DNA of 64,000 bases from Fructobacillus cardui (GTDB taxonomy: Bacteria > Bacillota > Bacilli > Lactobacillales > Lactobacillaceae). Below, in pieces: positions 1 to 9,033 of this stretch. Within the stretch, counting starts at the first letter, position 1, and each line of letters starts with the position of its first letter. The stretch lies in NCBI RefSeq assembly GCF_023218935.1, contig NZ_JAJIAL010000004.1. One strand, given 5' to 3'. The position numbers were made by a program, and so were the translations under genes. Under the pieces are notes generated by a model. It was not told where the DNA came from, searched no databases, and was given only the letters and a program-made list of their open reading frames with translations.

Positions 1-192
1 ATCCAAGAACAAATCAGTTTGTGGCCGTAATTGCTTCACCCAAGCTGGACCATAAGCCATCGATGGGACAAATGACCCGTCCATCAAATCGACGTGCAAA
101 TACTTTGCACCAGCCTTTTCCACCAAGGCGACATCTTCGCCTAACTTTGTGACATCTGCACTCAAAATTGATGGAGCAATAATTCCTGCCAT
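1..192 (-). CDS. rpe: Ribulose-phosphate 3-epimerase, N-terminal part
   Basis: The gene runs off the left edge, so only the first 64 residues are visible. The translation starts MAGIIAPSILSAD and contains HVDLMDGSFVP, the TIM-barrel motif of Rpe that carries metal-binding and active-site residues. Rpe interconverts ribulose-5-phosphate and xylulose-5-phosphate in the cytoplasm, feeding the phosphoketolase pathway of heterofermenters. A purine-rich ribosome site (AGAGGAAAAC) precedes the ATG. Its place just after rsgA matches the usual prkC-rsgA-rpe order of Firmicutes, and rsgA and rpe are probably co-transcribed. Confidence 0.93.
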   Translation of the reverse strand, partial: MAGIIAPSILSADVTKLGEDVALVEKAGAKYLHVDLMDGSFVPSMAYGPAWVKQLRPQTDLFLD

Positions 193-257
193 GTTTTCCT
201 CTTTTCCTCAGCGCTCAGCATTGAACGAATTCATTGTCGAACAGACAAGTGACCTTC

Positions 258-1163
258 TTACTGACGCCATTTTTGGCTCGTCTTTTGGTAGACTGGCCGT
301 TTCCCTTTAATAATTTGATAAAACAGTTCGTAACTATTATACCGTGCCTGTGAAATACTGCCAAGGGCAACCCCTTCTTTCACCGCACAGCCAGGTTCAT
401 TGATATGCGAACAGGTCCGAAAACGGCACTGACCGCTAACTGCTTTGATTTCAGGAAAGTAATTGCCTAATTCTTCAACCGGAAAGTCAAAAACTTCATA
501 GGATGAAAAACCGGGTGTATCTGCGATCAAGGCCTCAAAAGCTGGTACTAAGATCAGCGAAACTTGTCGGGTCGTATGCTTCCCACGCGAAAGCGCCTTT
601 GAAACAACACCCGTCTCCAACTGCAATTCCGGTGCCAAAGCATTGAGCAACGTTGACTTGCCGGCTCCGGTTTGACCCATTGCGACCACAACATGATTTT
701 TCAAAATTGGCTGAAAGGCGGTGGCGGCATCTCCGTCCGAAACGATGACATCGTAGCCAATCGCACGATATTCGGCTAAGGTTGCCTCAAAATTCTGCCT
801 GGCAGTTGGTTCAAGCAAGTCCATCTTTGAAAAATAGAGGACAGGCTTCACACCAGCGGCCTCCAGTGCCACCAACTGCCGGTCCAACAAATTTTGAGAG
901 AAGGCGGGCTCGACTACCGATGTCACCACAATTGCTAAATCAACATTGGCAATAGGCGGGCGCACCAAATCATTTTTCCGATCATGCAACGCCCAAATAA
1001 AACCCTCGCCATTTTCCGATTCAAAATCAGCAAAATCGCCGACTAAGGGGCGGTGGTTTTTTTGCCGAAATTGTCCTCGCGCTCGCGTGCGCTCGACAAC
1101 CCCGTCATCCATCATAATGTCATAGTAACCGGCCAATGACCGAATAATCCGTCCTGTTTTCAT
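258..1163 (-). CDS. rsgA: Ribosome small-subunit-dependent GTPase A
   Basis: Circularly permuted GTPase that helps mature the 30S subunit. In order the 301 residues show an OB-fold start (MKTGRIIRSLAGYYD), the G4-like FSKMDLL, the P-loop GQTGAGKSTLLN, the G3 DTPGF and a C-terminal zinc knuckle CRFRTCSHINEPGC. I chose the ATG at 1163 because it matches family N-termini, although the frame is open for 20 more codons upstream. No Shine-Dalgarno precedes this ATG. Instead an extended -10 box (TGCTATACT) ends 6 bases before it, which suggests a leaderless mRNA. A terminator separates it from prkC upstream; rpe follows. Confidence 0.95.
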   Translation of the reverse strand: MKTGRIIRSLAGYYDIMMDDGVVERTRARGQFRQKNHRPLVGDFADFESENGEGFIWALHDRKNDLVRPPIANVDLAIVVTSVVEPAFSQNLLDRQLVALEAAGVKPVLYFSKMDLLEPTARQNFEATLAEYRAIGYDVIVSDGDAATAFQPILKNHVVVAMGQTGAGKSTLLNALAPELQLETGVVSKALSRGKHTTRQVSLILVPAFEALIADTPGFSSYEVFDFPVEELGNYFPEIKAVSGQCRFRTCSHINEPGCAVKEGVALGSISQARYNSYELFYQIIKGKRPVYQKTSQKWRQ

Positions 1164-1169
1164 ACGCTT

Positions 1170-1178
1170 AGTATAGCA
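1170..1178 (-). promoter_or_regulatory. Extended -10 promoter of rsgA (leaderless geometry)
   Basis: On the minus strand TGC-TATACT (TATACT at 1175 to 1170) is followed by AAGCGT and then the ATG. Transcription should start about 7 bases after the -10 box, which is the A of the start codon. No good -35 hexamer is visible; the TG extension compensates. Confidence 0.6.
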
Positions 1179-1265
1179 TATTTTTAAAAATTCCAGTGCA
1201 CACCGTAAGCCGAATCTTAACAAAAAAGAAAAAAATCTAATCCTTGATGAGTCTGATCTTTAAAC

Positions 1266-1294
1266 AAAAAAAGCCACTAAAAAGTAGCTTTTTT
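1266..1294 (-). terminator. Terminator after prkC
   Basis: Imperfect hairpin with AAAAAAGC/GCTTTTTT and ACT/AGT arms around a short A-rich loop. On the minus strand it ends in a run of T. It lies between the prkC stop and rsgA and explains why rsgA needs its own promoter. Confidence 0.7.
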
Positions 1295-1321
1295 GTCATC
1301 ACTATTAATCAAAAATCCAAA

Positions 1322-3190
1322 TTAATGGTTATTCGACGATGATGAGGCGGAACTCGATGATGAAGATAAAGACGAGCTCGATGCATTATTATTTGAATTA
1401 TTACTATTGTTGTTACTATTCGAACTGCTCTCCTGGCCAGAAGAAATTGTCAAGGTCACCGTCTTATCTGAAGTAATTTGCGACCCAGATGGTGTATCTT
1501 GAGCAATCACTTGACCACTTGGCTGGCTAGAATTCGTAAAGTTAAAACTTAGTTGAATTCGATTGGCGTTTGCCCAACTAATCGCATCACTTTGGTTCTT
1601 ACCAACCAAGTTTGGCACTTGTACCTTACTTGGACCAGTTGAAACCGTTAAGGTAATTGTCGTTGAACTAGGATCAACAGAGGTAAAGGCTTCAACCGAT
1701 TGCGAGATGACTTCCCCACTAGGAAGATCAGAACTAGCTTGGCTTTTTCGCTTAACGGTGAAGCCCTGACCACTTAACTGTGCAGCTGCCTCGCCATAGC
1801 TCCAACCGCTATAATCCGCTAGGCTGACCTTATTCCCACCAGAGGAAACCACCAAAGAAACGGAAGTTCCCTTCTTTAGGTAGGCACCTGATCCAGGTTT
1901 CGTCTTAATCACTTGACCATTAGCCACCGCCTTAGACGACGCATAAGTTGGACTGGAAACCGTCAATCCAGCATTAGAAAGCTTACTTTCAGCTTGGTTT
2001 AAGGACATGTTAGCAACATCTGGCATGGTAACGTAGTTACTCTCAAAATAGCTCGCACCGCCAATCCCAGCCAATAACAAGAGTAACATTACTAAGGAAA
2101 CGACCCACTTTTTGGCCGACTTGTACTTAACGCCATTTTTTGACAAAACCTGACGAACAAACTTCGGCGTCCGATCAACTTTCGCGGCAATTTCTTTAAC
2201 TGACATCCCCTGCTTAGCGTAATCAATAATTTGCTCAGTAACTGATTTTCCTTCTTCAGGATCCTTTAAAGTATCGGGGTCAGCTACGTAAGGTCGGTCG
2301 GATAAATCAGTATCGACTAAACGTGTCTCATCAGAGGTCTCCGGTACATAACGTTTTTCTTGAGAACGTCTTTTGGACAACGAGGTCTTGAGATCATCGG
2401 CCATATCTTCAGCCGAAAAATAACGATCTGCTGGATTTTTAGCAGTTGCCCGCAAAATAACATTTTCTAATGGCTGGGGAACCTGACTGTCGAAATCGCG
2501 CACAAAAGGCATTGGCATGTTTCCATGCTTATAAGCCACTTGTTCGGGCGTATCACCTTGATAAGGCACTCGGTTCGTCAAAAGTTCGTACAAAATAACA
2601 CCCACTGCATAAATATCGGACTGGGCAGAGGCATGCTGACCGATTGGTAATTCCGGCGCCAGGTAGTGAATGGAACCAATCACTGTGTGTACCTGAGTCA
2701 GCGACTGCGATTTTTTGGCCGTCGCAATCCCAAAATCGGTAATCTTCACTTGTCCTTGTTTATCAATCAAGATATTTTGTGGTTTCAAATCACGATGAAT
2801 AATACCGGCACGATGGGCATTAGCAACCGCATCCAGAATCTGTTCCATGATATCAACTACTTCGTGATAAGGGATTGGAAAATGCGCCTGGGTATAATCC
2901 TTCAAATCCATCCCATCGACATATTCCATCACCAAATAAGAGGAACCATCAAATTCACCGGCATCATAAACCTGCACAATATGGTCATTGATTAAAGCAG
3001 TTGCTGATTTTGCCTCACGTTGAAAGCGTTCAACAGCATCCGGTTGGTCCTTGATATCCAATCGAATCATCTTCAACGTGACATCACGGTTCAAATAAAT
3101 ATCAAAAGCTTGGTAGACATTGGCCATGCCGCCACCACCCAGAGGGCGCACTACTCGGTAGCGGTGATCAATCATCGTTCCTTGTTCCAT
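1322..3190 (-). CDS. prkC: Membrane Ser/Thr protein kinase with PASTA domains
   Basis: PrkC/StkP-type Hanks kinase that senses cell-wall muropeptides and phosphorylates cytoplasmic targets. Of 622 residues, about 1-270 are the kinase domain: glycine loop LGGGGMANVY, Lys40, HRDLKPQN at about 132-139 and DFG at 152-154. A juxtamembrane stretch (about 317-355) looks like a helix-turn-helix. One membrane helix lies at about 363-384, followed by three extracellular PASTA repeats (about 388-586) and a Ser/Asn-only tail. The ATG overlaps the pppL stop (TAATG) and has a GGGAGG ribosome site, so kinase and phosphatase are translationally coupled. The HTH-like linker is unusual. Confidence 0.96.
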   Translation of the reverse strand: MEQGTMIDHRYRVVRPLGGGGMANVYQAFDIYLNRDVTLKMIRLDIKDQPDAVERFQREAKSATALINDHIVQVYDAGEFDGSSYLVMEYVDGMDLKDYTQAHFPIPYHEVVDIMEQILDAVANAHRAGIIHRDLKPQNILIDKQGQVKITDFGIATAKKSQSLTQVHTVIGSIHYLAPELPIGQHASAQSDIYAVGVILYELLTNRVPYQGDTPEQVAYKHGNMPMPFVRDFDSQVPQPLENVILRATAKNPADRYFSAEDMADDLKTSLSKRRSQEKRYVPETSDETRLVDTDLSDRPYVADPDTLKDPEEGKSVTEQIIDYAKQGMSVKEIAAKVDRTPKFVRQVLSKNGVKYKSAKKWVVSLVMLLLLLAGIGGASYFESNYVTMPDVANMSLNQAESKLSNAGLTVSSPTYASSKAVANGQVIKTKPGSGAYLKKGTSVSLVVSSGGNKVSLADYSGWSYGEAAAQLSGQGFTVKRKSQASSDLPSGEVISQSVEAFTSVDPSSTTITLTVSTGPSKVQVPNLVGKNQSDAISWANANRIQLSFNFTNSSQPSGQVIAQDTPSGSQITSDKTVTLTISSGQESSSNSNNNSNNSNNNASSSSLSSSSSSASSSSNNH

Positions 3191-4050
3191 TAATTTTGCC
3201 TCCCTGTTCGTTGCGGCATTTCTTGCTTATTATCTGGTATCTGACGAACATCGGCATAGGCCTTGGCCGCCATTTGCTGGTTTGGACTCGTTAAATCCGT
3301 CACCAGCAATGCTGTAATATTGTCCGGTGCCTGGCGCGCATTGGCTGCCTTCATCAGGGCCCGGATTCGTTCGGTCAAATCTAAGACAGATCCCAATGGC
3401 GGCTCATTTCCCGGACGGTGGCGTCTTGGTTGGAGCAGTTTGACTTGGTCCTCAATTGAAAGAACCTTGACCAACCCATCGGAGGTCAAATAGAGCCAAT
3501 CATCTTTTTTAGGGACAAAAGTCGTCCACTCAAGGTCAACTTTTTGATTAACCCCCAAATAGCGGGTCAAAGAATTAGCCTCAGGTAGGTTTTCATCATA
3601 AATTTGACCACTATCACGCTTGATTTCATTACGCAGGGTATGGTCAAAGGTCAACAATTCAGCACTTCCCCCCCGCAACAAATAGGCTCTGGAATCGCCA
3701 GCGTTTGCGACTAAGATTTTTCCTGGCAAGCAAGCAGCCAAAACCACAGTTGTCGCCATTTTGTTAACCCGCGGATTTTTTTGTCCAGCTAACAAAATCG
3801 CGCGGTTGACCAAAGCAGCCTGATGCACTAGCCAGTCCTTCACGCTTTCTGGATCGGTCATATTCTTTTTTTGCCAAGCAGAACCAAGTGTTTCCACCAC
3901 AATTTGACTGGCCTGCTTAGAGCCTGGATTAGAGGCAACGCCATCAGCGACAATCACTAAAGCTTCGCCCGATTGATTATAAAAGGCGCCCACTGCGTCT
4001 TGATTATCGACCCGTGTAGGGCCTTTTTCGCTGATATAAGCAATTGCCAT
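3190..4050 (-). CDS. pppL: PP2C-type Ser/Thr protein phosphatase
   Basis: PP2C (PPM) phosphatase that dephosphorylates PrkC and its substrates; cytoplasmic, 286 residues. Metal-site motifs are visible in order: TRVDNQDA near residue 15, VADGV, NAGDSRAYLL, SDGL and DNITALLV. The usual DGMGGH is replaced by DGVASNPG, a change in the metal-loop surroundings while the metal-binding Asp is kept. The ATG at 4050 has an AAGGAAGG ribosome site. It starts 5 bases after rsmB and overlaps prkC by one base, placing it in the priA-fmt-rsmB-pppL-prkC operon. Confidence 0.95.
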   Translation of the reverse strand: MAIAYISEKGPTRVDNQDAVGAFYNQSGEALVIVADGVASNPGSKQASQIVVETLGSAWQKKNMTDPESVKDWLVHQAALVNRAILLAGQKNPRVNKMATTVVLAACLPGKILVANAGDSRAYLLRGGSAELLTFDHTLRNEIKRDSGQIYDENLPEANSLTRYLGVNQKVDLEWTTFVPKKDDWLYLTSDGLVKVLSIEDQVKLLQPRRHRPGNEPPLGSVLDLTERIRALMKAANARQAPDNITALLVTDLTSPNQQMAAKAYADVRQIPDNKQEMPQRTGRQN

Positions 4051-4055
4051 CGTAT

Positions 4056-5402
4056 CTAATCCTTCCTTTGAAGGGTGGCTACGAAAAAGCCGTCCGTCTC
4101 GTAGTCATCCGGGTAGATTTTCAACACGTCCTCTACTCGATCATCCTTCAACTTCTTATCGGTTGGTGTCTTCAACAAGGTAAAATCAGGATTTTCAGCT
4201 AAAAAGCGTTCAATCACGCCATCGTTTTCCTGATTTAAAATCGTACAAGTACTATAAACCAAACGGCCACCAGGTGCTAAGCGCTTCGCGGTCGCATTTA
4301 AAATCAAAAGCTGTAAGTCAGCGAGGTGCAAAACATCCTCAAGCGACTTTTCATAGCGAATTTCTGGTTTACGACGCAAAAGCCCTAAGCCAGAACAAGG
4401 CGCATCGACCAAAATTCGGTCAAAGTCTTGGTCCAACTTTTCCGGCACCTGCCGAGCATCCAAAGCTTTTGCTTCAACCCGGTCAGCTAAACCAAGGCGT
4501 TTGGCATTGGCCTTAATCAACTTAACCTTGTGCTCGTGGATGTCTAAGGCCAGAACCTTGGCATCTCCAGATAAGTACTGGGCAATCTGGGTCGTCTTGC
4601 CACCGGGAGCGGCTGCGGCATCCAAAACAGAGTGAACGGACTCATCAATGTCTAGCGCCTCAACCGGCAACATGGCGGATTCATCTTGAATCGTAATCAG
4701 CCCGTCAATAAAGGCCTTGGAAGAAGCTACGTGACCACCGGTAACCACCAAGGCATCGGCAGCCACGGCGGAGTCGCGAACAGACAGTCCTTCGGCCATC
4801 AAACTGGCCTTCGCATCAGCAACCGTTGTCTTAGCCGTATTAACTCGAACAGCCTGGGCCGGTGCTTCATTCAAAGAGGCTAAAATCCTCTTGGTCTTAT
4901 CTTCGCCAACTTGGTCCAATAAGGCCTTTACCAGCCAAACAGGTAACGAATACGAAATCGATAAACGTTCGATTGGGTCTGCAATTTTACTCTCATCACG
5001 AAGACCTGTACGGTCCATATTATGAAGAATTGCCGTCACAAATTTAGCTATCTCCGCGTTTCCGAGGGTTTTAGCCACTTCAATCGTTTCATTAAAAATC
5101 GCATGTTTCGGAATTTTGTCTAGTTTATGCCACTGGAACAATGCCGTCAAGAGTAATTCCTTAACCCAGGGTTCTAATTTTTTCCCCTTTACAAAAGGTT
5201 CCAACCAGTATTCTAGTAATAGACGATACTGAACCGTTCCATAAACCAGGGTTGTTAAGAGACCCTTATCAACCGCTTTCAGTTGATGGCTCTTAATCAC
5301 CTGGTTCAACTGCAGGTTAGAGTATGCACCGTTTTTAATTTTAGCTAACGTGGTAACTGCTAGCAAACGGGGATTTTGACTGTTTTTTACTTGATTAGGC
5401 AT
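4056..5402 (-). CDS. rsmB: 16S rRNA m5C967 methyltransferase RsmB
   Basis: SAM-dependent methyltransferase (Sun/Fmu) that makes 5-methylcytosine in 16S rRNA. About 448 residues: an N-terminal NusB-like RNA-binding domain (PRLLAVTTLAKI onwards), then a Rossmann methyltransferase domain with the SAM loop DAAAAPGGKTTQIA, the motif IV cysteine DAPCSGLGLL and the catalytic motif VI YSTCTI. I chose the ATG at 5402, which lies inside the last codons of fmt and has GAGGAAG six bases upstream. An upstream in-frame extension would run into fmt and is unlikely. Confidence 0.95.
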   Translation of the reverse strand: MPNQVKNSQNPRLLAVTTLAKIKNGAYSNLQLNQVIKSHQLKAVDKGLLTTLVYGTVQYRLLLEYWLEPFVKGKKLEPWVKELLLTALFQWHKLDKIPKHAIFNETIEVAKTLGNAEIAKFVTAILHNMDRTGLRDESKIADPIERLSISYSLPVWLVKALLDQVGEDKTKRILASLNEAPAQAVRVNTAKTTVADAKASLMAEGLSVRDSAVAADALVVTGGHVASSKAFIDGLITIQDESAMLPVEALDIDESVHSVLDAAAAPGGKTTQIAQYLSGDAKVLALDIHEHKVKLIKANAKRLGLADRVEAKALDARQVPEKLDQDFDRILVDAPCSGLGLLRRKPEIRYEKSLEDVLHLADLQLLILNATAKRLAPGGRLVYSTCTILNQENDGVIERFLAENPDFTLLKTPTDKKLKDDRVEDVLKIYPDDYETDGFFVATLQRKD

Positions 5403-6366
5403 TAACTTCCTCGATGGTGACCCACTGGTCGCCCACTGTATACTTTTGACCGGCGCCATTCAAATAGGCGGCCACGGCCATGACGCTCTTGCCGGCTGGC
5501 TGCAAACTTTGGATTGCTAATTGCGTTCCATCAGCGGCCGCAATCACCAGGTGTTTCTTATCTTTTTTTGTAATCACGCCCGGCTTTGCTTCTGTTGTTT
5601 CAGCTAACGGTGTCGTTTCCACGAGCTTAAAGCGTTCGCCACCGACCACGGCATGGGCTGGATGAGTTGGGTACAAGCCACGAATATGCCAGTTTAACTG
5701 TTCAGCAGTCTCTTTAGCAAAATCTAAGTTCTGCTGGTCACGACTGATGTTTGGTGAAAAACTAACCTGGTCAGGGTCTTGTGGCTCTGTTTGGGCTGTT
5801 CCCGCTGCCAATTTGGGCAAGTTAGCAAGAACCAATGGTGCTGCGACAGCGCTCAACTTATCAAACATGGTCCCAACGTTGTCAGTTGCCTCAATCGGCA
5901 CCTTGACCACATCAATCACATCACCAGCGTCCATTTTCTTGACCATGTACATCAATGAAACACCCGTTTCTTGGTCACCGTTCATAATCGCGTAATGAAC
6001 TGGCGCACCACCACGATACTTTGGCAGCAAGGAAGCATGGGCATTCACCGCCGCCACCTTGGCTGCCTGCAACAACTTTTCCGGCAAGAATTGCCCAAAA
6101 GCGGCCGTCACAATAAAATCAGGAGCCAGACCAATTAATTCGGCCATTTCGGCTGAGCCACTGATTTTTTCCGGCTGTAAGACCAGTAAATCATGGGCTA
6201 AGGCGGCCATTTTGACCGGACTTGGTGTCAACTCTTGCTTGCGACCCTGTGGTCGGTCAGGCTGTGTGACAACAGCCAAAACATCATATTGGGGATCAGC
6301 CACTAAGGCCTCTAAAATTGGAACAGCAAATTGGGGTGTTCCCATAAAGACAACGCGATTGGTCAT
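5395..6366 (-). CDS. fmt: Methionyl-tRNA formyltransferase
   Basis: Formylates initiator Met-tRNA using 10-formyl-tetrahydrofolate. The 323 residues start MTNRVVFMGTPQFAV and contain AHASLLPKYRGGAP with the SLLP formyl-folate motif, then a C-terminal OB-like tRNA-binding domain. The ATG at 6366 is chosen because GAGGAAGTTA precedes it; the same GAGGAAGTTAATG string starts rsmB at the other end of the gene. An extended -10 box (TGTTATAAT, 6414-6419) in the 148-base gap after priA suggests an internal promoter. The next gene, rsmB, overlaps by 8 bases. Confidence 0.96.
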   Translation of the reverse strand: MTNRVVFMGTPQFAVPILEALVADPQYDVLAVVTQPDRPQGRKQELTPSPVKMAALAHDLLVLQPEKISGSAEMAELIGLAPDFIVTAAFGQFLPEKLLQAAKVAAVNAHASLLPKYRGGAPVHYAIMNGDQETGVSLMYMVKKMDAGDVIDVVKVPIEATDNVGTMFDKLSAVAAPLVLANLPKLAAGTAQTEPQDPDQVSFSPNISRDQQNLDFAKETAEQLNWHIRGLYPTHPAHAVVGGERFKLVETTPLAETTEAKPGVITKKDKKHLVIAAADGTQLAIQSLQPAGKSVMAVAAYLNGAGQKYTVGDQWVTIEEVNA

Positions 6367-6386
6367 TAACTTCCTCACTAGTTCTG

Positions 6387-6422
6387 CCGATTAGAAAGTC
6401 GGCGCTTTCATTCATTATAACA
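6387..6422 (-). promoter_or_regulatory. Extended -10 promoter and small hairpin ahead of fmt
   Basis: TG-T-TATAAT on the minus strand (TATAAT at 6419-6414), then a 5-bp hairpin GCCGA/TCGGC (6387-6404) in the leader, then the fmt ribosome site. The -35 region is weak. Confidence 0.45.
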
Positions 6423-6514
6423 AATTCAATCAAAAGACTCATTGACGCCAAGACAGTACCAATTAAGCACCATCCAATGACACCAAAACATCTCTGCCAA
6501 GACCGCATGCATCC

Positions 6515-8938
6515 TTACATAAAGGTAACTGGGTCACGCTTCACCGAAAGCTGGAAACCATCCTCAGCCTTTTGCGAGCGATCAACCAAGTCACGCAGTA
6601 ATGCATCGGCCTCATGGGGGTTCTTCAGTTTGAGCAAAATCTGGAAATAGTACCGCCCCTTTAGCTTAGCGATAGCTTGAGGCGATGGCCCAAGCATCAA
6701 AACATCCTGTGGTAATTTTTTTCGCAGCCAAAGGCCAATTTTGGCACTCTGGACGGCCACTAGATTTTCATCGGGGTGCGAACTCTGAATCTGAATTGTG
6801 TAGTAGTAGGGCGGAAATTCACCGGCATGGCGGATGGCCATTTCTTGTCGGTAAAAGCCCTCATAATCGTGGTGCTGGGCAAACGTCAGAGCGTAGTGTT
6901 TCGGATTAAACGTTTGAATCACCACTTCCCCTGCCCGGTCACCTCGACCAGCACGCCCGGCAACCTGGGTAAGCAGTTCAAAGGTTTTTTCACTGGCACG
7001 AAAATCAGGTAAGCCCAATCCCGTATCAGCATTTAAAACGCCAACCAGGGTAACATCCTCAAAGTCCAAGCCCTTGGCAACCATTTGCGTTCCCAACAAG
7101 ATTTGTGCTTTTTTAGCGCCAAAATCAGCCAGGGCTTGCGCCATGGCGCCCTTCTTCTTCGTCGTATCCTGGTCCAAGCGGATTACCGGGTACTCCGGTA
7201 GAACATGGCTCAATTCTTCTTGGACCTTTTCAGTCCCAGCTCCGTAGTAGCGAATCCGCTTTGATCCACAGCTTGGACAAATATGCGGAATTGGTGCCTG
7301 AAAGTCGCAATAATGGCACTTCAAGGTTTTCGTATCCATGTGCAGGGTCATGGCCAAGTTACAATTAGGGTCTTTTGGAACATAGCCACAGTCCCGACAC
7401 ATCACAAAGGAAGAAAAGCCCCGGCGGTTCAGTAGCAAAACGGCTTGTTCCCCACTGGCTAAATGATCTTTCAACTTTTCCAAAAGTTCGGTTGAAAAAT
7501 TAGTATCCCCTTTTAGAACAACTGTCTGTCGCATATCAACAATCTCAACCGGTGGCAACGTGGCCGCTGCCGCTGCCCGTTTCGTTAGCGTCAGCAATTG
7601 ATAAACACCCTTTTGCGCCCGAGCTCGACTTTCCAGTGAAGGGGTTGCCGAACCCAAAACAACGGGTGCCTGATGATAGGCGCCCCGCCATAAGGCCACG
7701 TCGCGGGCAGAATAATGTGGATTTTCGCTTTGGCTATAGGAAGTTTCGTGCTCCTCATCAACGATAATCAAGCCCAGCTTAGCTAGCGGGGCAAAGACCG
7801 CTGACCGGGCACCAACCACCACCTTAACCTGGCCGGATTGAATTCGACGCCATTCATCATAGCGCTCTCCGGCCGACAGACCAGAATGCAGGACTGCAGT
7901 TGCATCCCCAAAACGGTCTGCCACTCGTTTTTGCACCTGTGGTGTCAGCGCAATTTCAGGAACTAAAAAGAGGACTTGTTCCCCCTGATCAATCGTTTTT
8001 TGCGCCGCTTGGAGGTAAACCTCAGTTTTCCCAGACCCGGTAATCCCCTCAAGCAAAAAGGTCGTCTTTTCCTTAGCCGTAATGGCTGCAGTCACGGCAT
8101 CATAAGCCTTCTGCTGATCTTCGTTTAAAACCTTAACTGCTTCAACTTTGCCAGAGGCCAGTGCTCCGGGACGCCGCTTCTGCTCAACCTGTCGCTTGAC
8201 CAACCAGCCGTTTTTGACACCAGTTGTCAATGTTGCTGCAGCGACATCAACTTGGGCCAACCAATCGCGCTTCGTAAAGGTTTCACCAGGGTGTTCCTGG
8301 CAAAAGGCCAACAAAGCAGCCTGACTTTTAGCTGATTTACGCAAAGTTTCTTCCGCTTGGCCCAATAGGTCCTGGTCACTGGTTACCTGATAGGCCAGTT
8401 CCGTTTTAATTCGGCCCTTATTTTCAATCACCGTTTCGATTGACAGTTGACCTGCCGCAGCTAACTGGCGGACCTGCCGCCACTCCTTCGCCGAAAAGTC
8501 CTTGGTTTTAACTAAGCGCTCCTCCTGACCGTCTAAGTAGGCCACGCGGTCAGCGGGCAACAAGTCAGCTTGTGCTCGCAAACGCTTCTTGTAGGATGCC
8601 TTTAAAGCGGTTGGCAGCATCAAAGCCAAAAAAGAGACCTGGAATGAAAAATTAGTTTGCGCCAATTCCTCGGACAAGTCCAACATTTCCTGGCTGAGAA
8701 CCGGATGGTCATCTAAGACCGTCAAAATATCCTTGACCTGGTCAACGGCTAAATCAGCTGGCAATTCGACACCGATTTTTAACACATAACCCAAAACCGA
8801 GCGGTGACCAAAGGCGACCAAAACACGGACACCGGGTTGCACTTCATCTTGAATCTCATCTGGAATCAAATAAGTATACGGCCGATTCGTTTGTTGGGTG
8901 GGAACATCCACCACCACCTGTGCGTACGTCAGTGCCAC
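6515..8938 (-). CDS. priA: Primosomal replication protein PriA (helicase)
   Basis: Superfamily 2 helicase that reloads the replisome at stalled forks. The 807 residues have an N-terminal DNA-binding domain, Walker A GITGSGKTEVY, the DEEH box and a zinc-binding insert. The start codon is GTG at 8938, preceded by a perfect AAGGAGGTGA ribosome site (8945-8954). In the zinc insert one of the eight expected cysteines is Asp523: CRDC at 514-517, DPNC at 523-526, then CHYC and CPSC. Asp can ligate zinc, so function is probably kept. First gene of the priA-fmt-rsmB-pppL-prkC run. Confidence 0.96.
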   Translation of the reverse strand: MALTYAQVVVDVPTQQTNRPYTYLIPDEIQDEVQPGVRVLVAFGHRSVLGYVLKIGVELPADLAVDQVKDILTVLDDHPVLSQEMLDLSEELAQTNFSFQVSFLALMLPTALKASYKKRLRAQADLLPADRVAYLDGQEERLVKTKDFSAKEWRQVRQLAAAGQLSIETVIENKGRIKTELAYQVTSDQDLLGQAEETLRKSAKSQAALLAFCQEHPGETFTKRDWLAQVDVAAATLTTGVKNGWLVKRQVEQKRRPGALASGKVEAVKVLNEDQQKAYDAVTAAITAKEKTTFLLEGITGSGKTEVYLQAAQKTIDQGEQVLFLVPEIALTPQVQKRVADRFGDATAVLHSGLSAGERYDEWRRIQSGQVKVVVGARSAVFAPLAKLGLIIVDEEHETSYSQSENPHYSARDVALWRGAYHQAPVVLGSATPSLESRARAQKGVYQLLTLTKRAAAAATLPPVEIVDMRQTVVLKGDTNFSTELLEKLKDHLASGEQAVLLLNRRGFSSFVMCRDCGYVPKDPNCNLAMTLHMDTKTLKCHYCDFQAPIPHICPSCGSKRIRYYGAGTEKVQEELSHVLPEYPVIRLDQDTTKKKGAMAQALADFGAKKAQILLGTQMVAKGLDFEDVTLVGVLNADTGLGLPDFRASEKTFELLTQVAGRAGRGDRAGEVVIQTFNPKHYALTFAQHHDYEGFYRQEMAIRHAGEFPPYYYTIQIQSSHPDENLVAVQSAKIGLWLRKKLPQDVLMLGPSPQAIAKLKGRYYFQILLKLKNPHEADALLRDLVDRSQKAEDGFQLSVKRDPVTFM

Positions 8939-9001
8939 CGCTGGTCACCTCCTTCTTTGTTATGTTTTCAATAGCTTACTTGCAATAGATAAAGCTGGAA
9001 T

Positions 9002-9029
9002 AAAAAAGACCCGAAACGTTCAGGGTCCT
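9002..9029 (-). terminator. Terminator after nadR
   Basis: GACCC/GGGTC hairpin followed by six T on the minus strand, just beyond the nadR stop and before priA. Confidence 0.75.
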
Positions 9030-9033
9030 TATC

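Noticed and set aside
6296..6508. Open frame for a 70-residue partly hydrophobic peptide upstream of fmt
   Set aside because: No ribosome site, overlaps the fmt start region, and fmt's own promoter and start explain the gap.
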